Under the pieces are notes generated by a model that had not been told where the DNA came from, made no database searches, and saw only the letters and a list, made by a program, of their open reading frames with translations. Shown piece after piece: positions 6,845-16,045 of a stretch of 64,000 bases of DNA. How positions within the stretch are numbered: position 1 is the first letter of the stretch; each line of letters opens with the position of its first letter. The DNA comes from Leadbetterella sp964489955 (GTDB lineage: Bacteria > Bacteroidota > Bacteroidia > Cytophagales > Spirosomataceae): NCBI GenBank assembly GCA_964489955.1, contig CAZBAV010000002.1:1-64000 (forward strand), written 5' to 3'. Position numbers and translations under genes: made by a program.

Positions 6845-8113
6845 ATGCGGTACGAAAAACTCAGCAGTAAGTTTTTTGTGAACAATAGGAGCAAGTATTT
6901 AGACCAGGTACCAGAAGGTTCAGTATCTATTTTTGGGTCAAATGGCTTTTTACCATCTAACGCAGACGGGACATTTGGTTTTATTCAGAATAGTACTTTC
7001 TACTATTTAACAGGAATAGATCAAGAGGACTGCTTTTTGGTTCTGGAAAAAGGAGGAGCAGAGTGGTTATTTACGAAGGAGACGTCTGAACATATAAAAA
7101 TTTGGGAGGGAGATAAATTAGGTAAAAAGGAAGTATTTACAGTCTCAGGAATAAAAGAAGTATTTTGGTTAGAGGAATTTTGGCCAAAGCTTGGAGAACT
7201 CCTATCTAATAAAGAGAAAGTGTTTTTCCATGAGGATACTACTATAGGAAAAGGCGGGTATTTTCGTTCTTATGAGACTTGGACTAGGGCTGCTTTTGTA
7301 GATAAATTCCCTGGTATAGGAATAGAGAATCCTGAGAATATCGTAAATGGATTGCGTTTGTTCAAAGAGGATGAGGAGATTTTGGCAATGAGAAAAGCCA
7401 TTGATACAACACACAAAGGTTTGCTTCGTGCGGCACACTTCTTAAAACCAGGCTGTTATGAGTATGAAGTCGAGGCTGAAATAACGCATGAGTTTATGAT
7501 GGGTCGGTCGCGGTTCCATGCATTTCCTCCTATTGTGGCGTCGGGTGCTAATGCCTGTATTTTGCATTATGTGGATAATAATGCCCAATGTAAAGATGGG
7601 GACTTACTCTTAATAGACTTTGGGGCAGAGTATGCCAATTTTAAAGCAGATATGACCCGGGTTTTGCCAGTAAATGGAAAATTTACGGAGAGACAGGCTG
7701 AGGTATATACCTCGGTGCTAGATGTTTTGAAGGAAGTTAAAGGTCTCATGCAGTTTGGTAATGACGTTCTAAAGCTTAGGACACAAACCCAGAAGTTGGT
7801 TGGAGAGCAATTGGTGAAGCTTAAACTTGTTACCCGTGGAGAGCTGAAAAGTTCTCCTGATATAGTTTTAAAGTATTTTCCGCATGGGGTGTCGCACTCG
7901 CTGGGTATAGACGTACATGATGTGGGTGATAGAGGCACCCCTTTAGCTCCAGGTATGGTATTAACATGCGAGCCGGGTATTTATATTCCGGAAGAGAATT
8001 TAGGGATTCGGTTAGAGAACGATATATTGGTGACAGAAAATGGTATTGCGGATTTAATGGAAGGAGTGCCTTTGGAGATAGATGAAATTGAAGCAATAAT
8101 GAGACAGGCTTAA
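6845..8113 (+). CDS. pepP: Xaa-Pro aminopeptidase (aminopeptidase P, M24B)
   Basis: Aminopeptidase P removes an N-terminal residue preceding proline and uses two metal ions. The N-terminal creatinase-like domain spans about 1-165. The M24 pita-bread domain shows all metal ligands in order: Asp in LLIDFGAEY, Asp in ADMTRVLPV, His in FPHGVSHSLGIDVHDVG, Glu in CEPGIYI and Glu in RLENDILV. Length 422 aa is normal. It is a core gene and marks the right-hand limit of the phage-like block. It is cytoplasmic, with no signal peptide. Confidence 0.95.
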   Translation: MRYEKLSSKFFVNNRSKYLDQVPEGSVSIFGSNGFLPSNADGTFGFIQNSTFYYLTGIDQEDCFLVLEKGGAEWLFTKETSEHIKIWEGDKLGKKEVFTVSGIKEVFWLEEFWPKLGELLSNKEKVFFHEDTTIGKGGYFRSYETWTRAAFVDKFPGIGIENPENIVNGLRLFKEDEEILAMRKAIDTTHKGLLRAAHFLKPGCYEYEVEAEITHEFMMGRSRFHAFPPIVASGANACILHYVDNNAQCKDGDLLLIDFGAEYANFKADMTRVLPVNGKFTERQAEVYTSVLDVLKEVKGLMQFGNDVLKLRTQTQKLVGEQLVKLKLVTRGELKSSPDIVLKYFPHGVSHSLGIDVHDVGDRGTPLAPGMVLTCEPGIYIPEENLGIRLENDILVTENGIADLMEGVPLEIDEIEAIMRQA

Positions 8114-8221
8114 TCTTTTTACTAACTCTACACAAAACGTATAGTTCACAACAGGTTTTTAATATTAGATAGGATTGAATAAGGCCTATTTTACTTTTAT
8201 ATAGGTGAAAATAAATAAATA

Positions 8222-8635
8222 ATGAGTACAGCGAAAATTACATATTTAGGCGGTTTAAGTAACGAAGCCATACATTTGAAGTCAGGAAAAACTATTGAAA
8301 CAGACGCACCTGTTGATAATAATGGCAAGGGGGAGGCTTTTTCTCCCACAGATTTAACGGCTACTTCTCTGGGAGCTTGTGCTATGACTATTATCGGTAT
8401 TGCTGCCGAGAAAGAGGGACATGACTTTACTGGTTCCGAAATTGCAGTTACCAAAGTGATGACAGCGGAAGCACCTCGTAGGATAGCAAAAATTATTGTG
8501 GAGCTTACTTTGAAAACCTCAGTTTCTCTAAGCAAAGAACAAAAAGAACGTTATGAACGTGTGGCACATAGCTGTCCTGTAGGACTTAGCTTACATCCAG
8601 ACATAGTGCAAGAATTCGTATTTATTTGGGTTTAA
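8222..8635 (+). CDS. OsmC family peroxiredoxin-like protein
   Basis: OsmC/Ohr proteins reduce organic hydroperoxides with two cysteines. The motif TSLGACAMTIIGIAAEKEG at about 54-72 carries the first Cys and VAHSCPVGLSLHPDI at about 117-131 carries the second, both at family positions. Length 137 aa is typical of the short YhfA-like OsmC branch. The stop is 3 nt before the xerD start, so the two are probably cotranscribed. Confidence 0.9.
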   Translation: MSTAKITYLGGLSNEAIHLKSGKTIETDAPVDNNGKGEAFSPTDLTATSLGACAMTIIGIAAEKEGHDFTGSEIAVTKVMTAEAPRRIAKIIVELTLKTSVSLSKEQKERYERVAHSCPVGLSLHPDIVQEFVFIWV

Positions 8636-8638
8636 ATT

Positions 8639-9529
8639 ATGAAATGGGAAGAAGCCACACGGGCTTACCGCAGTTTTATGAGGTTGGAACGTGGGCTTTC
8701 TGATAATACCATTGAGTCTTATATGCGAGACGTGGGTAAACTTGCCCATTTTACCAATGGAAGTATTGAGCCAGAAAATGTAGATGAGGAAAATATCCAT
8801 CATTTTCTGGGCTTTTTAACCGAAATAGGGCTTTCTGCTACTTCTCAAGCAAGAATCTTAAGTGGTATTAAATCATTTTTCGAATATTTGCTTCTAGAAA
8901 AGCGTATTGCTGTAGATCCAACATCTCTATTGTCCTCACCCAAGCTGACGCGTAAGTTGCCGGAAGTGCTACATTTAGCAGAAATAGATTCTATGATAGA
9001 CCAAATAGATCATAGTACTCCCGAAGGGGCGAGAAATAGAGCTATCATAGAGGTATTGTACAGTTGTGGCCTACGGGTTTCGGAGCTTTGCGATTTAAAG
9101 ATTAGCAATTTACATTTTCATGAGGAGTATGTAATGGTGATAGGGAAGGGGAATAAGGCCCGTTTGGTACCTATTGGAATGTCTGCTATGAAGTACACCC
9201 AAATTTATTTGAAAGAAATTAGGGGGACTGTTGACATAAAAGATGGGTTCGAAGACCATGTTTTTTTGAACCGCCGCGGGGCCTCATTAAGCAGAGTGAT
9301 GGTATTTTATGTGGTGCGTGATTTGGCGGTAAAGGCAGGAATCACTAAAACCATTTCCCCTCATACACTAAGACATAGTTTTGCCACCCATTTGGTAGAA
9401 GGTGGAGCAGATTTACGTGCAGTTCAAGAGATGCTGGGGCATGAATCTATTACTACTACTGAAATCTACACCCATCTTGACCGGGCATATTTACAACAAA
9501 CACTAAAGGAGTTTCATCCACGGGCTTAG
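8639..9529 (+). CDS. xerD: site-specific tyrosine recombinase XerD
   Basis: XerD works with XerC at dif to resolve chromosome dimers. Residues 1-90 form the core-binding (SAM-like) domain (YRSFMRLERGLSDNTIESYM). The catalytic domain shows Arg in SCGLRVSEL, Lys in GKGNKARLVPI, the HxLR box in SPHTLRHSFATHL, His in MLGHESITTTEIYTH, and Tyr in the same segment. Length 296 aa is standard. Because it follows housekeeping pepP and osmC and is a canonical XerD, I do not assign it to the upstream phage element. Confidence 0.93.
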   Translation: MKWEEATRAYRSFMRLERGLSDNTIESYMRDVGKLAHFTNGSIEPENVDEENIHHFLGFLTEIGLSATSQARILSGIKSFFEYLLLEKRIAVDPTSLLSSPKLTRKLPEVLHLAEIDSMIDQIDHSTPEGARNRAIIEVLYSCGLRVSELCDLKISNLHFHEEYVMVIGKGNKARLVPIGMSAMKYTQIYLKEIRGTVDIKDGFEDHVFLNRRGASLSRVMVFYVVRDLAVKAGITKTISPHTLRHSFATHLVEGGADLRAVQEMLGHESITTTEIYTHLDRAYLQQTLKEFHPRA

Positions 9530-9568
9530 AAAAAGCACCAATTTCTGTGATGTATTGGCTTAAGGTTG

Positions 9569-9576
9569 TATTTTTG
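9569..9576 (+). promoter_or_regulatory. -7 promoter element (TATTTTTG) for the TPR gene
   Basis: TATTTTTG matches the Bacteroidota -7 consensus TAnnTTTG. It lies 27 nt upstream of the ATG at 9604 and inside a longer open frame that starts at 9547, which supports the internal start. No clear -33 TTTG is found at the expected distance. Confidence 0.45.
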
Positions 9577-9603
9577 GCCAACAATCTCTTATGCCTGAAA
9601 AAT

Positions 9604-10944
9604 ATGAAAAAACAAATTCTACTTTCTGTCTTTTTTTTCCTTTTTAGTTATGTTGTTTTTGCCCAAAAAACAGCCTCTGAGTTTATTGATTTGGGTATTA
9701 GTAAGAGTAAGTCTGGAGACTACTTTGGAGCTATGACAGCTTTTACATCGGCTATTGGTATTGACCCAAGTAATTCTTTGAGTTACTTTAACAGGGGGTT
9801 ATCCAAACAAGGATTGAAGGATAGTCGTGGTGCTATAGAAGATTTTGATCGTTCTATACAGCTGGCCCCAAGGGAGGCTATTACTTATTATTACAGAGGT
9901 ATAAGTAAAAGTAGTCAAGATGATAACCGCTCCGCAATACAAGACTTTAATATGGCTATTCAATTGGCACCAAACGATGCTTCTGCTTATTTGCAGAGAG
10001 GTGTTATTTGGGCCAAGTTAAATGATTTGAATTTTGCAATTTTGGACTTTAATAAAGCTGTTGAGCTTAATCCAGCCCCGTCAGAAAAGTTTCAGGCTCT
10101 CTACGCTCGTGGATTATGTAAAGCCAAAAGTGAGGATTTTAGGGGAGCCATTGCAGATTATACTAGTGCTATAGCTGTAAATAATAAAACACCTCAGCCT
10201 TTTGTAGAACGTGGACGTAACTACCTGATAGTAGAAGATTACGAAAAGGCTGTAGCAGATTTTAATGAGAGTTTAAAAATGGACGCTCAAAATAGCGAAG
10301 TTTACTATTTGAAAGGCTTTACAAGAACTAGATTAAATGATTACAGTGGAGCCCGTCAAGATTTTGATAACTCTATACGTTTAGATGGTAATCGGGCTGA
10401 AGCTTATTATGGAAGAGGGTTTGTTTTAAGTATGCTTTCTAACCAAAAGGCGGCATTAGCAGATTTTGATAAGATTTTAGAAGTGAAAAAGGGGGCTGCT
10501 AAGGACCAAAAATCACAATATGTGGGTATTACTAAAAACCAGTTAGATGGCTACAGGAATGCTGTTTCTGATAAACTGGTGATACCAACTTATTCTGAAG
10601 AGCAGGGAGAGGTATACCTGATAAGGGGATATGCAAACCTTAAATCTAATAACCTAAAAGAGGCTTTGGCCGACTTAAATAAATCTATTGAAATAGACCC
10701 AACGTTTGCAGGGGCTCATTTTGCAAGGGGAATAACTCGCTCTGCTATGGGTTTCCAAGCCGAAGCTTTGATAGATTTAGGAAATGCTATTAAGCTTAAT
10801 CCCAAGTTCTCTCAAGCGTACTATGTAAGAGGTCTGATAAAAACTGCTACGGGAAATACAAATGGTGGCTGTTATGACCTGAGCCGTTCAGGTGAGCTAG
10901 GATACAGCGGAGCATATACTCTTATAAAAGATTACTGCAATTAG
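9604..10944 (+). CDS. secreted tetratricopeptide repeat protein
   Basis: The chosen start (9604) gives a signal peptide (KKQILLSVFFFLFSYVVFAQ); an upstream in-frame ATG at 9547 would place 19 extra residues before it. The mature part is almost wholly about ten or eleven TPR units of 34 residues, each ending with the A-x-x-D-F/L-x-x-[AS]-I-x-L-x-P signature (for example GAIEDFDRSIQLAPREA). A unit near residues 270-330 carries an insertion. The last unit contains GGCYDLSRSGELGY, common in C-terminal TPRs of Bacteroidota. It is likely a periplasmic scaffold; partners are unknown. Confidence 0.85.
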   Translation: MKKQILLSVFFFLFSYVVFAQKTASEFIDLGISKSKSGDYFGAMTAFTSAIGIDPSNSLSYFNRGLSKQGLKDSRGAIEDFDRSIQLAPREAITYYYRGISKSSQDDNRSAIQDFNMAIQLAPNDASAYLQRGVIWAKLNDLNFAILDFNKAVELNPAPSEKFQALYARGLCKAKSEDFRGAIADYTSAIAVNNKTPQPFVERGRNYLIVEDYEKAVADFNESLKMDAQNSEVYYLKGFTRTRLNDYSGARQDFDNSIRLDGNRAEAYYGRGFVLSMLSNQKAALADFDKILEVKKGAAKDQKSQYVGITKNQLDGYRNAVSDKLVIPTYSEEQGEVYLIRGYANLKSNNLKEALADLNKSIEIDPTFAGAHFARGITRSAMGFQAEALIDLGNAIKLNPKFSQAYYVRGLIKTATGNTNGGCYDLSRSGELGYSGAYTLIKDYCN

Positions 10945-10947
10945 GAT

Positions 10948-10983
10948 AAAACAAAAGAGGCTGGAAACAGCCTCTTTTGTTTT
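10948..10983. terminator. bidirectional terminator between the TPR gene and amn
   Basis: AAAACAAAAGAGGCTG (10948-10963) pairs perfectly with CAGCCTCTTTTGTTTT (10968-10983) around a GAAA loop. Flanking A and T tracts make it usable from both convergent genes. Confidence 0.9.
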
Positions 10984-10998
10984 ATATACTTTTATGTT

Positions 10999-11775
10999 TT
11001 AAATGGTCTCGTATCGGAGGTGTTTTACAGATTCTCCAGAGTTGGCCAATTCATTAAGTGAGTCAATGCCAATTTGCAGATGCTTTTCAACAAAAGAGGC
11101 CGTTACTTTTTTATCACTGGCTTCCGTCTTAACACCTTCTGGAGTCATGGGGTTGTCTGATACCAAGAGCAAGGCTCCATGCGGGATAGAATTTACGAAA
11201 CCTACTATAAAAATAGTGGCGGTTTCCATGTCAATGCCCAAGGCACGTATTTCTCTAAGATACTCTTTAAACTGTTCGTCATGCTCCCATACCCTGCGGT
11301 TGGTGGTATATATAGTGCCGGTCCAGTAATCCATTTCGTGCTTGATAATCATTTCTGAAACCGCTCTCTGTAGGCGGAATGATGGTAAAGCCGGGATTTC
11401 AGGTTTGGCGTAATCGTTACTGGTTCCTTCCCCACGGATGGCAGCTATAGGTAGGATAAAATCTCCCAGAGCCGTTTTCTTTAAGCCACCACATTTGCCC
11501 AGAAATAATACTGCTTTAGGGTTAACTGCCGTAAGTAGGTCCATTACAGTGGCTGCCATGGGGCTACCCATTCCAAAATTAATTATGGTGATATTTCCAG
11601 AAGAGGCGGTTTGCATAGCATTGTTCTTGCCTCTTATTTCCACATTGTACTTGCTGGCAAACATCTCCACATAGTTAGAAAAATTAGTCAATAAGATGTA
11701 TGGTCTGAATTCTTCAATGGGAGTTCCGGTATAACGGGGTAGCCAGTTTTGTACAATTTGATCTTTATTTTGCAT
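10999..11775 (-). CDS. amn: AMP nucleosidase
   Basis: AMP nucleosidase hydrolyses AMP to adenine and ribose-5-phosphate. The 258-residue protein is the short Bacteroidota type with the phosphorylase fold: FGMGSPMAATVMDLL (phosphate/ribose loop), LFLGKCGGLKK, the purine-site IDMETATIFIVGF, and the C-terminal SDNPMTPEGVKTEASDKKVT. The N-terminal regulatory domain of enterobacterial Amn is absent, as is usual in this branch. It is convergent with the TPR gene across a strong terminator. Confidence 0.92.
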   Translation of the reverse strand: MQNKDQIVQNWLPRYTGTPIEEFRPYILLTNFSNYVEMFASKYNVEIRGKNNAMQTASSGNITIINFGMGSPMAATVMDLLTAVNPKAVLFLGKCGGLKKTALGDFILPIAAIRGEGTSNDYAKPEIPALPSFRLQRAVSEMIIKHEMDYWTGTIYTTNRRVWEHDEQFKEYLREIRALGIDMETATIFIVGFVNSIPHGALLLVSDNPMTPEGVKTEASDKKVTASFVEKHLQIGIDSLNELANSGESVKHLRYETI

Positions 11776-11926
11776 GCAATCTTTTGTTTTAAATTATATA
11801 TTGTAGGTAACAACTGTATTGAGGTAGAAATAATTCCATGAAGATAAGTTTTTATTTTACAATAGCCTATCCATGGTATGTAAAGAAATAAAAATACTTA
11901 GGTGAAATTTACGGGGTTTTGCGTAC

Positions 11927-11943
11927 TGGCACTGGGAGTGCCA
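11927..11943. other. small perfect hairpin TGGCACT-GGG-AGTGCCA
   Basis: A 7-bp perfect inverted repeat with a GGG loop lies in the 241-nt gap between the amn start and the end of the leftward AraC gene. No T-run follows, so it is not a typical terminator. It may still end or regulate the leftward amn-proximal transcript. No gene is visible in the gap. Confidence 0.4.
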
Positions 11944-12016
11944 AGTGTGTCTGTAGGCTTTTATGAGGAAGCTTCAACGAAGTCACTCCGAGTAAATTCG
12001 AAAGATCCCTTGGTCT

Positions 12017-13045
12017 TTAATTGTCTGCTTGTTTCAGAAGTGATTTTTGGTATTCTGCAGGGGTAAAACCAGTTATTTTTTTAAAGGCAGTGAAAAAAGT
12101 GGATTTTGAGTTGAAACCGCTATCGTAGCCTAAGTTTTCTATGGTGTAGTTTTTCTCTGTCTCCAGTAGCTTTTTTGCTTTCTCTACTCGATATTCTTTT
12201 ATTAAATTTGAGAAAGATTTTTCCAGTTTCTCATTCACATATTGAGATAATATGTGCTTACTAACCTTTAGCTCTTCTGCCGCCTTTTCAAGGCTGAAGT
12301 TCGGATTGAGATACAGTTCTTTGTCCTCAATTATTGAAATCTTTTGTTTGAGTAGCAGCTGCGTGTCCTCGTTAATTTCCTTATTTCTATATTTTTCTTT
12401 TTCCTCAAAAAAAGCTGACTCTTCGTTGTTTTTGAAGATTAAAAGTAGGATGATCAGGTATAAAACAAATGTAAAGGACAAGGCTCCTACAATATAAGAA
12501 GTGTATGCCGCAACGGTGTATGCCAACCAGATAAATGCTACGCCCAGAAAAATACTGAGTAGCCAAATATCTAAATTTTTTAAGTTTTCTTTTCTAGCTA
12601 TTTTTTGGATACTTGGCCGTATGTATTTGAAGGAAAGAGCGATATAAATGAACCATTGAAGATAAATCACACAAACTATCCAGTTACTCCAGACTAGAGG
12701 GTTCTCTACATACGGATAGAAGATTCCTAATATCGTAATTACAGCCAAATATGGAATAACATGTTTGGGCCACTCAGTTTTTTCTTCTGTATATGACCTA
12801 AGGTATAAATAAAGGAATGGTCCGATGAGAATACATGCAGAAAGACCAATCTGAATAAAAATATTGGAAAGATCAGGATTAAAAAAGAAGAATACTGATT
12901 TGGAAATTCTAATACTTAAAACGAATAAGAGAAGAGATAGGTAGTAGTTTGTAAACTTTTTCTTTTTTGCGTTGATAGCAAAATAGAAAGAAAGTAAAAA
13001 GCCATTGAAAGCTCCTAAGGCACTAAAAAAGAATAGCAATGTCAT
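12017..13045 (-). CDS. membrane-anchored AraC-family transcriptional regulator
   Basis: From the ATG at 13045 (an upstream in-frame TTG at 13114 is less likely) the protein has about seven transmembrane segments in residues 1-215, a charged linker, and a C-terminal AraC domain of about 100 residues: FSLEKAAEELKVSKHILSQY and IENLGYDSGFNSKSTFFTAF, then KKITGFTPAEYQKS. This 7TM-AraC architecture is common in Bacteroidota and senses unknown signals at the membrane. It lies downstream of the DJ-1/beta-lactamase fusion on the same strand and may respond to that system. Confidence 0.88.
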   Translation of the reverse strand: MTLLFFFSALGAFNGFLLSFYFAINAKKKKFTNYYLSLLLFVLSIRISKSVFFFFNPDLSNIFIQIGLSACILIGPFLYLYLRSYTEEKTEWPKHVIPYLAVITILGIFYPYVENPLVWSNWIVCVIYLQWFIYIALSFKYIRPSIQKIARKENLKNLDIWLLSIFLGVAFIWLAYTVAAYTSYIVGALSFTFVLYLIILLLIFKNNEESAFFEEKEKYRNKEINEDTQLLLKQKISIIEDKELYLNPNFSLEKAAEELKVSKHILSQYVNEKLEKSFSNLIKEYRVEKAKKLLETEKNYTIENLGYDSGFNSKSTFFTAFKKITGFTPAEYQKSLLKQADN

Positions 13046-13269
13046 TATGGAACCGTAAATTGAACGTTGTTTTGGCTTCTGTTCAAAGTTATGATTTTTT
13101 ATGCTATCTACCAAAATTGGGGATTAATCGTCACAGTGTAAAGCTGGAGAACGTAGAAATAGAATAAACCCGAATCTCTAATACGTAATTCGGGTTTAAA
13201 GGGATAGTCACATTTTAAAACCTGCTCTTGTTACAGTGTGGCAAGTTCTTCAACATTTACTTATCTTTC

Positions 13270-15660
13270 TCAATCAATTTTTTCGAAATGAAGATTTCTA
13301 ATTTTGTCTGAGTTTGCATTAAATCCGTTGATTTTGTTCTGTTTATCTCTTGTGAAAGTGATACTGCTGAAACTTCGGATATTACTAAAAAATAGGCTAG
13401 AAGAGATGGGTGTAAAGCTGATGTGAGTTTGGCTCTTATTGCTGGTAAACAGCCCTTTCTCATTTTTGTTTAGTATATAAGTTACATTTAGGGCTTTGGA
13501 ATAATATGTGCCTGAAAACTCCTGGTACTCTTCCACTGAATAGACTTTTGGGTCGTAACGTTCAAATACATACTCATCACTTTCTCCAGATGTATAAATC
13601 ATTTTCAGTACGTCTCCTTCTTTATGGAATCGTAGTTTAATTACATCATCTCCATCAATCACCATCTGAAAGACATTCTCAGCAATTGGTACCAAAAGGT
13701 TTTCCTGTGTGCCAGTTAAAGCATGAAATCTTAAGGTGTCATTTTTGACAAGGAACTTCAGACCTGACATTCTTTCATTATCCCAATAGTGACCCTCAAA
13801 TTTGCTCAGTTGTTCTGTGGTTAATTTAAGAGTCTTTATTTTGCTAAAATCAATGGTGGCAGGTTCGGGGAAAATATCACCAAGGACTTCAATGGCCATA
13901 TTCATGGCAAAACCGCCATTGTATCGGTTGTTGTTTCCAAGAACAAAAGAAGTTATTTTTTGAGTTGGGAATATAAAGATATTGCTGGCATAGCCGCCTT
14001 CTAAACCGTATGTCCATAACTTGGGTATTCCACGTTCTGCATGTAAGTATTGTTGCCCGTAAAGTAGCCTTCCTGTGGTAGGGTTAAAAGTGGTTTTGTT
14101 ATCATCTAAGGTTACGGCTGAATTGAGTTTTTCTATGAGTTTTCTACTACCCAATTTTGGGTTTTCAAAGTTTAGGTACCAAGTGTTTAAATCTGAAGCA
14201 GAAGTGTAAAGATTGGTAGTGCCGGTAATGGAATGACTAATTGAGTTATATTTTAAATTGTTTTTGGTACTTTGGTAAGAGATAGCAGTATTAGGAATTA
14301 TCATCTCATTATCATCTAAAAACAAGGTGTTATTCATACCTAAAGGTTTGAAGATTTGCTCTTGTGAGAAAGTAGCGAGCGTTTGACCCGTGACTTTATG
14401 GATAACCTCAGCCAATAAAATTAGCCCTGATGAAGTCTGAGAAAACTTAGTTCCGGGTGTAAAATCCAGCTCTTTTTGGCGTGAAATTAAATCTAAGGCG
14501 TCTTTTTGTGTGAAAACATCTTTTTCTCTCCAACCTCCTATTTCTTTTAAAGCCATGAAGTCATGTAAACCGCTGGATTGACTCAGTAAGTGTTTTATGG
14601 TGATGACATGGCCATAATCGGGTAGTTGTGGTATGTATTTTCGTACATCGTCTGAAAGACTTAGTTTACCTTGTTCTTCTAAAAGTAGGACGGCAAAAGC
14701 AGTGAACTGTTTTGACATAGCACCAATCTGAAATTTGGTGTCGGTATCTATCGGTGTTTCTGTACTTAGGTCAGCCGTTCCAAATCCTTTTTGGTAAATG
14801 ATTTTACCGTTTTTTATTAGGCCCGCTGCCACACCTGGTTTAGCAGTGTTGTTTTGCCATTCTGCAAATAGCCTGTCTATATTACTAACAGTTGCTAGTG
14901 GAATATCGTGATTGTTTTTTTCGATTAATCCAATGATTTCTGAAGTCATTTTTCTTGCAGAGCTGGGATCTTGTCCCGTCACAAACTGCCCGTCTACCAC
15001 ATAAAATTCTTCGCCGAGGTTTTCTGCATGTATAAAACTGCCTTCATTTTTCTGGATAGCCTGGTCTATCGCAAAGGGAAACGTCTTGTAGTATTCCTCT
15101 TCTCTGTCTTCAAACTTATCTGCAAAACCGGTTATTTTTCTTCCGCTATAAAGTGATTTTCCGTTTTTGTCTTTTAAGTAGGCTAGTCCCGCCGTACCAT
15201 GACAAATGGCTGCTACAATTCCGTTTTTATCGTGAATTTGTCTAGCTAGATCCTGTATGACCGTATTTTCTGCTACGCCAAACATAGCAGCCCCGCCGCC
15301 ACCGTAAAAAATAACGTTATAATTCTGGGGAATAATTTCTGTAGGCTTTTTAGTGCTTTTGAGTTTGGTCATAAAGAGATTATCATAAATGTATTTTTTA
15401 TGAATACTGTCTGAAGCATTTATATAACCTATGGGCACAGCACCGCCTTCTGGACTAACGAAATCTACTATAAATCCCGCTTTTGTGAAAACGTCATAAG
15501 GTACCACTATTTCACCAAAATGATTAGCAGTTCTTATCGTGGACGTTCCATAATAATCTTGATTGGAAACTACAAAGAGGACTTTGTTTTGCGAGAAGGC
15601 TGAAAAGAAGGAAGTGCTTAGCCAAAGTATTAAACTGGCTTTTAAAAATGCTTTATGCAT
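13270..15660 (-). CDS. secreted fusion: DJ-1/PfpI domain + catalytically degenerate beta-lactamase-family domain
   Basis: The start at 15660 gives a signal peptide (HKAFLKASLILWLSTSFFSA, then FSQ); the longer frame to 15795 adds 45 residues in front of it. Residues about 25-250 are a DJ-1/PfpI domain with nucleophile Cys153 in AAICHGTAGL. Residues about 265-600 fold as a class C beta-lactamase-related serine hydrolase (PF00144), but the SxxK Ser is Ala314 (IGAMSKQFTA), the YxN motif is F406-S-Q408 (KFSQTSSG), and the HxG-type motif is L553-E-G. A C-terminal beta domain (about 620-780) follows, as in secreted serine hydrolases. It probably binds rather than cleaves its ligand. The upstream gap holds no partner gene. 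Confidence 0.85.
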   Translation of the reverse strand: MHKAFLKASLILWLSTSFFSAFSQNKVLFVVSNQDYYGTSTIRTANHFGEIVVPYDVFTKAGFIVDFVSPEGGAVPIGYINASDSIHKKYIYDNLFMTKLKSTKKPTEIIPQNYNVIFYGGGGAAMFGVAENTVIQDLARQIHDKNGIVAAICHGTAGLAYLKDKNGKSLYSGRKITGFADKFEDREEEYYKTFPFAIDQAIQKNEGSFIHAENLGEEFYVVDGQFVTGQDPSSARKMTSEIIGLIEKNNHDIPLATVSNIDRLFAEWQNNTAKPGVAAGLIKNGKIIYQKGFGTADLSTETPIDTDTKFQIGAMSKQFTAFAVLLLEEQGKLSLSDDVRKYIPQLPDYGHVITIKHLLSQSSGLHDFMALKEIGGWREKDVFTQKDALDLISRQKELDFTPGTKFSQTSSGLILLAEVIHKVTGQTLATFSQEQIFKPLGMNNTLFLDDNEMIIPNTAISYQSTKNNLKYNSISHSITGTTNLYTSASDLNTWYLNFENPKLGSRKLIEKLNSAVTLDDNKTTFNPTTGRLLYGQQYLHAERGIPKLWTYGLEGGYASNIFIFPTQKITSFVLGNNNRYNGGFAMNMAIEVLGDIFPEPATIDFSKIKTLKLTTEQLSKFEGHYWDNERMSGLKFLVKNDTLRFHALTGTQENLLVPIAENVFQMVIDGDDVIKLRFHKEGDVLKMIYTSGESDEYVFERYDPKVYSVEEYQEFSGTYYSKALNVTYILNKNEKGLFTSNKSQTHISFTPISSSLFFSNIRSFSSITFTRDKQNKINGFNANSDKIRNLHFEKID

Positions 15661-16045
15661 GTTAGCTTTTTTTATTTTAAATGTGCACAAATATCTGCTG
15701 ATGAAATAGCCTATCGGTTTTGTATTATGGTTTTGGAGTTCGGTTTTATAGAATGGAACCATTTTCCGGGTTAAAAGTTGGGCCTTAATGTTCATCGGCT
15801 TCTGCTTTATCTAGTTTATTGTTTGCTATAGAAGTGACCGGCGAAGTAGCATCAAGCCGAACAATCCAAACACTAATCTGTAAGGAGTTTAGATTACTAT
15901 ATGAGGAAACTGAAATAATAGCCATAAACCGAGACCTTGGTTTCATATTGTCATTTTAGGGTTTCATAAATCGGCTAATTTTTAGCAGGCCACTTTCTGT
16001 TTTTTTGTGTAAANNNNNNNNNNGTAAATTTTTAATTTATATTAT
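15661..16045. other. intergenic stretch with assembly gap
   Basis: No gene is visible in these 385 nt. They contain the divergent leader of the leftward DJ-1 fusion, weak inverted repeats (TAATCT at 15874-15879 with AGATTA at 15891-15896) and a run of ten N. True length and content around the N run are unknown. Confidence 0.7.
16014..16023. other. assembly gap (10 N)
   Basis: Ten unknown bases lie 22 nt upstream of the rightward gene at 16046. Round-number N runs normally mark scaffold joins of unknown size, so genes on either side may not be true neighbours. Confidence 0.98.

Noticed and set aside
8639..9529. XerD as integrase of the upstream phage element
   Set aside because: It is a canonical housekeeping XerD cotranscribed with OsmC, separated from the element by pepP, and has the normal length and motifs.
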